From the NCBI RefSeq assembly GCF_000349945.1, contig NC_020516.1, positions 1,488,001 to 1,552,000 on the forward strand: a stretch of DNA of 64,000 nt, read 5' to 3'. The stretch comes from Azoarcus sp. KH32C. GTDB lineage: Bacteria > Pseudomonadota > Gammaproteobacteria > Burkholderiales > Rhodocyclaceae. This document shows positions 1 through 7,600 of this stretch, in pieces. The first letter of the stretch is position 1, and every line of letters starts with the position of its first letter. The notes under the pieces are model-generated. The model did no database searches and was not told the origin of the DNA. It saw only the letters and a list, made by a program, of their open reading frames with translations. The position numbers were made by a program, and so were the translations under genes.

Positions 1-329
1 CGCCGGGTTCCCTTCCTAACTACGGCGAACAGTGGGGAGCGCAGCACAAGGTTGGGACAGACGGTCTTCCCGGAACTCATCGTGGGAAGTCGTACGACGG
101 GACCAATTTTCACCGCCGAGCGCTTCTGGCGCTCACGGACATCGAGGGGGCTTGCATGAGGCTCGAATTCGCCAATAGTCCCGTATTCAGCCATCGCGGC
201 TTCCGCGATGCGCACGCTGGCCAACATCCGCTGACCGGCCTCGCACACATCCGGCAGGTTCATTGATTCGCCGTCACGAATCATTTCGTCGGCAATGTGA
301 CGCCGTTCCCGCAAAGATAATCGCGGCAT
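1..329 (-). CDS. Partial plasmid replication initiator, TrfA-like (N-terminal ~109 residues)
   Basis: An open reading frame starts at an ATG (complement of 327-329) and runs off the left edge without a stop. The visible part is a charged N-terminal region (MPRLSLRERRHIADEM) followed by PNLVLRSPLFAVVRKGTR, just before the edge. That block resembles the conserved 'PN-x-x-x-RS-x-LF' segment that opens the winged-helix core of TrfA-type plasmid replication initiators, which bind iterons at an origin and recruit the host helicase. The winged-helix part lies outside the window, so the assignment rests on one motif. A terminator-like hairpin separates it from the upstream gene on the same strand. 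Another replication or transcription protein is possible. Confidence 0.5.
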   Translation of the reverse strand, partial: MPRLSLRERRHIADEMIRDGESMNLPDVCEAGQRMLASVRIAEAAMAEYGTIGEFEPHASPLDVRERQKRSAVKIGPVVRLPTMSSGKTVCPNLVLRSPLFAVVRKGTR

Positions 330-431
330 TTTCAGTTTTCCTCACTGGCACGAGTGTCGGGATGCAGCGAGGACGCCGATTGAGCATGTGCGCGAGCGAC
401 GTCCCGTCTGGAAACCTTGGGAACAACAAGA

Positions 432-452
432 ATGGGGGAGGCGCTCCCCCAT
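432..452 (-). terminator. Terminator-like hairpin after the 350-residue gene
   Basis: Perfect 9-bp arms ATGGGGGAG (432-440) and CTCCCCCAT (444-452) enclose a 3-nt loop, immediately after the stop of the minus-strand gene at 458. Reading the minus strand, the stem is followed by TTCTTG, a weak U-tract. It probably limits read-through into the replication-initiator gene. Confidence 0.55.
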
Positions 453-457
453 GGTTT

Positions 458-1510
458 TCAGGCGGCCACGGCCAGCTTCTTGCGATGACGCCGCAGCACG
501 TACAGCATCGCGGCACGCGCCTCAACGGCCGGCACCTCGAGGTACTTCTCGAAGACCTGGGCGAACGGGGCCCTGCCGGCCGCGTAATCCAAACCGACCC
601 GGTGACACCAAGAAGTGATGCCGAACTCGCAGGCGCCGACCGCGCGTGCGTCCTTGACATCAACAAACAGCTTTTCCGTCGCGGACCCGAGCCGCCGCAC
701 CAGTTGCTCGAACGGCAGTTGGAGCGCCGTCTCGGCCAGCGCGACAGCCTCCGCCGCCGCCTGCTTGCGCTTCAGCCCCTGCAGCGCGCTACGCGGTGTC
801 GAGCCGTGGTGGGCGACCTCGCCCTGGCGTGCGACAAAACCTTCCTCGCAACGAACCTCGTAGCCACGCCCCTGGACCACCCAGCGCGCGGCGAACAGTT
901 CGACGCCCTGAGGCGCGCCGTCGAGCTGGCTGGCATCAAGGCACATCATTCCGTCAACAGCATGCAGTCCGCGGTCAAACACCCGATTTCGCCAAAGGCG
1001 CGGCAAGGTGATGGTGGTTGTGGTGATGTCGTATGCCCAGCCCTTGAACTTGCCGCGATATACCTCCCAATCGGCCTTGCGCTCACTTGAAACGCCTACT
1101 TTGGCCGGGTCGTCGGTGAATGCCACCTGAAGCGCCGTATGCCCGCCATCGTTGTGGCGGTAAAGATTGAGGTATGTAGTGCGGGGCTTGATGCACTTGT
1201 GCTCAAGAAGTCGCCCGGGCAGCTCATTGCTTAGGGGTTTCGTCCTGCGCAGCCCTCTCATCTCATGGTCAGTAACGGCTCGGCCCAGACGCGCTTCGGC
1301 GCGAAAGGGGACGGCTCCGAACTCAGCAAGTGCGGTTAGTCGCCGGTAGATTTCGTCGGTTGCAGTGTCCAGCGTGTAGCTACGCTCGGTACGGGGCGTA
1401 GCTGAAAGCGCCGCTCGCACCTCCTTCTTCGTCGGAGCGGTATCTCCGTACTTCTCACGCAGTTTGATTGCAATTTCGCGGACTTGCGGGTTCTTGATGG
1501 TATGCAACAT
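458..1510 (-). CDS. Conserved hypothetical protein, 350 residues
   Basis: The ORF has a good ribosome binding site (AGGAG, 9 nt before the ATG at 1510) and ends just before a hairpin terminator. I do not recognise the family. The N-terminal 30 residues (IKNPQVREIAIKLREKYGDTAPTKK) look helical and could form a small DNA-binding or dimerisation segment. The middle is a mixed alpha/beta region with 'YLNLYRHNDGGHTALQVAFTDDP'-type strands, and the C-terminus is helical and basic (LRRHRKKLAVAA). There is no signal peptide or membrane segment. Its position between a divergent orphan gene and a Rep-like gene suggests plasmid or phage accessory function, but nothing in the sequence fixes a role. Confidence 0.75.
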   Translation of the reverse strand: MLHTIKNPQVREIAIKLREKYGDTAPTKKEVRAALSATPRTERSYTLDTATDEIYRRLTALAEFGAVPFRAEARLGRAVTDHEMRGLRRTKPLSNELPGRLLEHKCIKPRTTYLNLYRHNDGGHTALQVAFTDDPAKVGVSSERKADWEVYRGKFKGWAYDITTTTITLPRLWRNRVFDRGLHAVDGMMCLDASQLDGAPQGVELFAARWVVQGRGYEVRCEEGFVARQGEVAHHGSTPRSALQGLKRKQAAAEAVALAETALQLPFEQLVRRLGSATEKLFVDVKDARAVGACEFGITSWCHRVGLDYAAGRAPFAQVFEKYLEVPAVEARAAMLYVLRRHRKKLAVAA

Positions 1511-1842
1511 TCGCTATCTCCTGAGGTCGTCCTCCGGGCGAGGACCGGATGTGTAGCGAATGCGGCGAAAGTTTTCGGGGGAGCCGAGAAATATTTATGG
1601 AGAGCTTCGCGCGAGTCCGCGGGAGATGCGTGTGCTATGCCGCCGAGCGGGCCTGCTGTTTTGGACTGCGCGTACGTCACTCCGTAGCAGACACCCAGGC
1701 TAATTCCGTCTGGAGCGAACTTTCCGCCAAATTTGGAGCGTCTCGGCAGGCCGCCGCATAGTTAAAGGGTAGCCCAAGCACCGTAAGCAGTTGCGACCTC
1801 AGCAACCCGGATGCCGGCACACCCATTAACAGGAGATACACC
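1511..1842. promoter_or_regulatory. Divergent intergenic region with a palindromic motif
   Basis: This 332-bp gap separates two divergent genes and must hold both promoters. It contains TTCCGCCAAATTTGG (1722-1736), whose right part CCAAATTTGG is a perfect palindrome. The 13-mer TTCCGCCAAATTT recurs upstream of another gene at 23.2 kb. The downstream gene has the ribosome binding site AGGAGA just before 1843. No small gene is convincing here. Confidence 0.4.
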
Positions 1843-2703
1843 ATGAATACGAGAGATTTGCACGGTCAAGGCTACTACGCTGGAGGAGTGACCGCGGCGG
1901 ACGAGAAGGCGAAGCAAGCGGACTTGGACATCACGGAGCTACTCGCTTCCGCCAGCCCACTGGCAATAAAAGGTTTGTGTTTCTCGCCAGTGCAGCACGG
2001 AGTTCGAGTGAGCGGCGACGGGTGCTACCTTGCCGCGCTCGCCAATATCCTGGATAGAGCAATGCTCGGAACGTTTCGGCAGACTTTCGAACGGAACACA
2101 AGAAAAACGGTGCATCTGGAAATCCCGCACCCCACGATGCGCCTGGCCAAAGCACTGCTCATGCGTACCACGACCGACGACCTTGATGCAGCGGCGGCAG
2201 AGGTGGTGCTAAGGGAGCGCAAAGCTCGAGAAGAGGAAACAGCTCGAGCCCGATATGAAGGGGAAATTCAGTTGCTGACACCGCGGGGAATGGCCGAAAG
2301 GCTTGTGGCAGCGTCGATGGGAAGACTGCTTATTTCCTCGGTCATCGGCGGCCTCACACTTAAGGTTTCGGAATTGCTGCCAGTCACTCATTTCAAGGCG
2401 CTCGCCCGTCTCACGCGATATGAGGCCAAGACCCGCCTTTTCAGGGCATCCTGCAACGACCTGAACGACCTCGGTTGGCGCCTGAAACTACTCGCTCTTG
2501 CCGAGCGAATCGGGAAGTCGACCAAGAAAGTGACGGTCGCGGACATTGCGGCACGGCGCGAGCGCGTGCGGGCGAAGGTTCGACCGCTGGATATGGACTT
2601 CTCTGAAGCATGCGAGGATTTCGGCGAAGAGCGGGCGCGAAAGTGGTTGCAGGAAGGTCGACTTACCGAGACGTTGGCCCAAGTTCGCGCTTACGAGGAA
2701 TAG
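1843..2703 (+). CDS. Hypothetical protein, 286 residues
   Basis: ATG at 1843 is preceded by ACAGGAGATACACC, a strong ribosome binding site at normal spacing. I do not recognise the family. The protein is soluble, highly charged and mainly helical, with an Ala/Arg/Glu-rich helix around residues 110-150 (AAAAEVVLRERKAREEETARARYEG) and a basic C-terminal third. Divergent orientation to the 350-residue gene suggests a shared control region. A nucleic-acid-binding role would fit the charge pattern but is only a guess. Confidence 0.75.
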   Translation: MNTRDLHGQGYYAGGVTAADEKAKQADLDITELLASASPLAIKGLCFSPVQHGVRVSGDGCYLAALANILDRAMLGTFRQTFERNTRKTVHLEIPHPTMRLAKALLMRTTTDDLDAAAAEVVLRERKAREEETARARYEGEIQLLTPRGMAERLVAASMGRLLISSVIGGLTLKVSELLPVTHFKALARLTRYEAKTRLFRASCNDLNDLGWRLKLLALAERIGKSTKKVTVADIAARRERVRAKVRPLDMDFSEACEDFGEERARKWLQEGRLTETLAQVRAYEE

Positions 2704-2891
2704 GACTCTCTCGCCACCGCATCCTCCGTGGTTCGGGTACTCACCGTACAAAACGTCGGTGCGGCCCGCGTTTGCCACGCGTTCTCCTCGCGTATGCGAT
2801 TACGCGCGGTGTAGACCTTGTGCATCGTTCGCTATGGCTCGCTCCGTGTCGGTTGTGCCGCGCAACGGCTTTTCGATGTCACCCGCACTCA

Positions 2892-3926
2892 TCAAATGAC
2901 GTAGAACGCATCCTCGAAAAAACGCATCACGTCTTTTGCATCAATGTGGAGTTGGTCAGCCCATTTTTCTGCGAGTGATGCGGGAGTTACGGCTTGGAGG
3001 TGCTCGCGCTTGGTCGCCTGTTCCGTCACTCGTTTGACATCCATCAGTGACTTGCCGGCGCGTTTTGCGAGCGCGACCTGTGCGCGACGATTGTCTCCAT
3101 CATCAGGGAACGCCGCTCGCCACGTTGTTTCGCTTTGCGACGGTCTTGCCTCGTAGTTCGGGCCGCCGTAGAGGGCCCCAACTCGGCGGACAGGCGAGTC
3201 ACCAAAGCCGGAACGATGCGTGGGACGGTCTGCGCGTAGTTTTGCATCGCGCTCCCGGACGGCAATCTCATACTGCTCACGAATCTCAGCAAGCCGTCGT
3301 TGGAGTCGCCCCATGGCGGTCGATTCCGCCATCACGAGATGCGGGTGCAGGAGCCAGCGGCGATTTGTGCGATTGTCGAACAGCGCTTCCTCAACACGCT
3401 CGCGTGTTGCCTGGACCGTCTTGAAGATGCTGAGGTCGACTTCGAGTGCAGCGATGCCTGTTGCCTTTAGTCGCGCCTCCTTATCGGGCATGAGTCGATG
3501 GAATACCGTCACTTCGACGAGCACCTCGCGGTCCTGAGCACGGCCGACCACGTCTGCTGTCACATCGTTCAACTTTACGGATAACCGACAGTCGTCCAAA
3601 TGCACTCGCTTGGCTTCAAAGACGAGCTCTCGGTCTTCAAGGCGTCGTCCGTAAGCATCGGTCGCGCTAACAACAGCTTCCAGTGTGGGAACGAGAAGCT
3701 CTCTTCTGTCGCGGATGAGCTGCTTCGCGAGTTCATGCACCGACTTCTCATACCCTTCTGAGCAGGGTGGTGCTCGGTGGTGGGCGAAGTGCCACACCTT
3801 CTCGGTACCGTGGCGGGCGATGACGGCATGTCCGCAGCCAGGGCAGAGGCAGTTGCAGGCAAGACCGCGGCCGACCTCCTCGGGACTCACGAGGAGGCCG
3901 TCGGTGCGGAGGAGGAGAGCGGTCAT
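2892..3926 (-). CDS. CoiA-like nuclease family protein
   Basis: This 344-residue protein has the layout of the competence CoiA family. An N-terminal zinc-ribbon-like segment (CNCLCPGCGHAVIARHG then VWHFAHH) is followed by a helical segment that includes SVHELAKQLI. Next comes a PD-(D/E)XK-type core around residues 115-165, where D in 'VTADVVGR' and 'VLVEVTVFH' occupy the acidic and E-x-T/K positions expected of that fold. CoiA proteins of transformable bacteria act on incoming DNA. Relatives on plasmids and islands are less understood and may be defensive nucleases. The C-terminal ~100 residues are basic and variable. I see no clear ribosome binding site before the ATG at 3926. The gene stands alone on its strand. 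Confidence 0.7.
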   Translation of the reverse strand: MTALLLRTDGLLVSPEEVGRGLACNCLCPGCGHAVIARHGTEKVWHFAHHRAPPCSEGYEKSVHELAKQLIRDRRELLVPTLEAVVSATDAYGRRLEDRELVFEAKRVHLDDCRLSVKLNDVTADVVGRAQDREVLVEVTVFHRLMPDKEARLKATGIAALEVDLSIFKTVQATRERVEEALFDNRTNRRWLLHPHLVMAESTAMGRLQRRLAEIREQYEIAVRERDAKLRADRPTHRSGFGDSPVRRVGALYGGPNYEARPSQSETTWRAAFPDDGDNRRAQVALAKRAGKSLMDVKRVTEQATKREHLQAVTPASLAEKWADQLHIDAKDVMRFFEDAFYVI

Positions 3927-3992
3927 GTGTGGTCGTGGTGCCTTCGAGTCCTTGGTGAGGTCTCCGCTAGGTCAGTGCCGAGTTCCTGGTTG

Positions 3993-4263
3993 TTAGCGAA
4001 CCTCGCGCGGACACGCTAAGCCCGTGCCGCTTCCTACACCCCGGCCTAGGGCGGCTACGGCAGCAATGCGGGGTTCTGCGCCTACCAACGTTTTCAAACG
4101 GTCCAGTGGCACCTCATTTGCCTGCTGCCGTTCTTCTTCGTGCTCGGCCAGTTCATCCACTTCCCGTCTATGTCGGACAGGTATCCGCCTTTAGGGAGGG
4201 CTTGGTCAGACGAGACTCGAAGTAGTCGGCCACCAATGCGCCATCATTCATGGCTTCCAGCAT
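3993..4263 (-). pseudogene. Possible degenerate small gene with a frameshift
   Basis: The stretch from 3927 to 4431 has no intact gene. On the minus strand an ATG at 4263 opens a protein-like segment (MLEAMNDGALVADYF...) that stops after 31 codons. A +1 shift restores a protein-like reading (EVDELAEHEEERQQANEV, then LDRLKTLVGAEPRIAAVAAL) ending at TAA, complement of 3993-3995. The amino-acid quality on both sides of the break suggests a decayed gene, but I recognise no family. Confidence 0.25.
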
Positions 4264-4431
4264 TGTGACCTCGTTACCAATCTTGGGACAGGATGTTAAG
4301 GAGCATGACCGCCTCCTGGGCTGCAAACAACCGACTATTGCAGGCCGACAAGGGTGCGCGTCGTGATGACTGAAGTTGGTTGCTTGAGTCTGAATGCCTA
4401 TGCATTTACTATACATTCCGGAGGAATTGGC

Positions 4432-4620
4432 ATGGAAAGAGAACTCAAGTCCGTCTCGGTCAGTTTCCGAGTTTCACCGCGATTCAAAGAGTTACTCGCT
4501 TGTGCTGCAGCGGTTGAGCGGCGCAGCCAGACGAACTTGCTTGAGATGCTCCTGTTTGCCTACTGCGAGCGCAATGGGCTTGCCGGGGCTGACGCAATCG
4601 AACGGAAAAAGAGCCAGTGA
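4432..4620 (+). CDS. Small ribbon-helix-helix-like protein, 62 residues
   Basis: I chose the ATG at 4432 rather than the upstream ATGs because GGAGG (4420-4424) sits 7 nt before it. The start MERELKSVSVSFRVSPRF looks like the N-terminal beta strand of a ribbon-helix-helix protein (alternating hydrophobic/polar SVSVSFRV), followed by two helices ('KELLACAAAVERR' and 'TNLLEMLLFAYCER'). Such proteins are DNA-binding dimers, often antitoxins or autoregulators. The stop codon TGA overlaps the GTG start of the giant helicase gene (GTGA), so the two are translationally coupled. This protein is therefore most likely the regulator or partner of the helicase. No toxin-like gene other than the helicase is adjacent. 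Confidence 0.7.
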   Translation: MERELKSVSVSFRVSPRFKELLACAAAVERRSQTNLLEMLLFAYCERNGLAGADAIERKKSQ

Positions 4621-7600
4621 ACGCACCGATGTCGCCTGAACACCAGGAAGAGCAGCAAACAACAACTGTCGATGACCTTATCTTTAGTGGCGATTTGACG
4701 CTTGAGGAAGCGCTTCAGCGGCTACGCCTGCGACTCCTCGACCTCTCCGGACGTAACCGCCTCCTGAACTTCAAGCACTCAGTCGGCAAATCACTGCAGT
4801 TCGCCCATTCCAATCCGGAAGCTGTCTTCGCTAGGCTATTTGCCACCAGTAGTGGTGCTGGCAGTCAAATAAGCCCTGTGCCGGAACCTCCGAGTTCGGC
4901 CTGGACGACCGTCAATGGCAGGCTGACCAAGCCGGACCCCAAGCAGTTCGCGGCCTCGCTGGCGCTCGACACAGCGTACGAGCTCCCGATTACGAACCGG
5001 AACGTTCCTGTTGCCACGAACGCCGGCAATCGAATTCAGACTCTCTATTACGCGGAAGACCTTGGCCGTCACTGCCGCAAGATTGACCGCGAAGCTAAGC
5101 TTGCAATCGAAGAGACAGGCGCCAATATGCTTTACTTGGTGTTCGGTTTCTTGGAGTATCCCGAGAGCCCGACGAGCGACAAGCTATACCGTGCTCCCTT
5201 GGTTTGCCTTCCGGTCAGAATCGAGAAAGTCGAAAACGGGCCCTATGCCACTTTTCACATTGCTTACACCGGCGAAGAGTTGGCTGAGAATCTTTCACTA
5301 CGAGAAAAGGTACTTCGTGACTTTGGTCTGAGGCTTCCGGAATTTGACGAAGACGGCACCTTGGCGAGCTATTTCTCGGCGGTCGAGGAGGTCATCGAGG
5401 ACCAACCGCAATGGCGCCTGCGCCGCATGATGTCGCTTACACTTTTGTCGTTTGCGAACATGCTTCTCGTTCGGGACTTGGACCCTGAGAACTGGGGCTC
5501 AGCGGACGGCCGCCACAATCGACTGCTCCATCACCCTATCGTCCGACAGGTGTTCGAAGGAGTCGCGTCCGTTGATGGCGCTAAGTACGGAGAGGAGTAT
5601 GCGATTGACGACCACAAGCACGCGCTTCTTCCATTGATTTATGACGCGGATAGTTCTCAGCATAGCGCACTGATTGACGTCATCGAAGGAAGGAACCTTG
5701 TCATCGAAGGGCCTCCGGGCACGGGCAAATCGCAAACTATTACTAACCTGATTGCTGCCGCTTTGCACATGGGCAAGAAGGTGCTTTTCGTATCGGAAAA
5801 GCTTGCCGCGCTTGAGGTAGTTAAAGCCCGGCTGTCGCACGCGGGGCTGGAAAATTTTATTCTCGAACTGCACAGCAATAAGACCAGCAAGAAGAGGGTC
5901 ATTGAGGACTTGGAGAAGCGTAAGCGCTTTTGCCCACGTGAACCTGATGGGCTGGATGCCATGCTCAAGTCCCTTGGCAGAAAGCGAAATGAACTCAAGA
6001 CCTATGCGGAGCTGCTAAATGGTATTCACGGCAATAGCCAGAACCTGACGGTTCACAAGGTCCTCTGGAAAGCCGAGAAATTCAGAAAACGTATCGGCAA
6101 TACTGCCGAGTTGGTGCAGCCGCTCGCGGTAAGCCCGGCTCCGTCGACGGCGACCGAAGAATTTAGGGCTCAATACGATACGCTTCGTTATGTAGCCAAG
6201 AATTTCGACGAAATCGGCTCGTACGATAGCAAGCATCCGTTCTGGGGCTTCTTTCCTGAGGAGATTCGACCGGGCCAGGACTTGTGCATCCACTCGGTAC
6301 TGCAAGACTTCTCGGCCAAATTCGAGAGTTTTGCAGATTCGATGGCGAACGCCGCTGAACTCCTTGGTGGCCATAACCTCAATATGTCGGCCGAGAGCGC
6401 AAACAGCCTTATTAATGTGCTGGCGACGCTTGCACCGGCAGACCCCGCGGATGTCGCTTTTCAACTGCTGCCTAAGCTCTTCACGCAGGACGACCCAGGG
6501 GCGCATCGTTCAGGCCAGGTTATCGAGGATTTGCGTACTCGCCTCTTAGAGCTTGAGAGGCTTGAGAAGACAATCGACCAGCGCTGGCTTGCCGCCAACG
6601 ATGCCTCGTCTGAGCAGGTCGCGGAGGCGCAACGGTTCGACGCCTTTGTGAAGGACTTGAACGCAGGTAGTACTCCACTCCGTAAACTGCCTCAGAAACT
6701 GGAAACGTTAAGCAGGGTTACGGATAAGGCGTCAGCGGCCTTGGAAGAGCTCGAGTCGGCCGCCCGAACCGCGGGCGTTGATTTCGATGGCACCCCTGCG
6801 GCCATTGCTAAACTGCAACTGGTTCTGTCGCTCGCCGTGGCTGCGCCGGATGATGTCTTGTATCTACGGCACGAGGGGCTTCGCCATCCGCACGCTCATG
6901 CTGGACTGAAGTCTGCAGCCGGTGTGTTGGCGGAGATACAAGCTAGACGAGCGGCACTCAACACAACCTTGTATCTCGACATGACGCCGGCGGAGGCCGA
7001 GCTGAGAGCAGCCATTGTTGTCCTTCGGGAGGGCGACAAGTGGTTCCGCGTTTTCCAGGGAAAGTGGCGTCGCGCAGTTGGTCTTCATAAACAACTGCAG
7101 CGAAACAAGGAGAAGAAGGTGGCCTCGGCTCGCTTGGCTCAGCTCGAAGAGGTTCTCGCCACTTTGCAGCGCAAACATGCGTGGTGCAACAACGCCGAAC
7201 TTCGCTCTTTCGCAGGTCCGTCGTTCAGAGACGACGAGACGCCCCTTGGCCCACTCACTACGCTGTCGGGTTGGATTGATGACGCCGTAAAGCGTCTGCA
7301 GGGGGCGCAGTTAAGCATCACAACCTTTGACCCAGTTTCGGTCGACGCTGTGAGAATCGCGCAGTTGCGGAACCTCAAAGCCAGCGTGGAACGCGCAGTA
7401 TCGGAACTTGAGTACTTCTCTCTTGTACGTGCTCAGGAGTTTTCCTGCGCCGCAGTGTTCGAAAAGTTGCGGCCGAGCGAAAGTTGGAATCGTCATTTAG
7501 CTGCAGCGCAACAGGTAATTGCGCAGGGTACGCAATACTACTCAGCCTTCGTAGAATCCCTTAATGTCGCGGCAATTCTCTGTGCGGACGCTCTGCCAAT

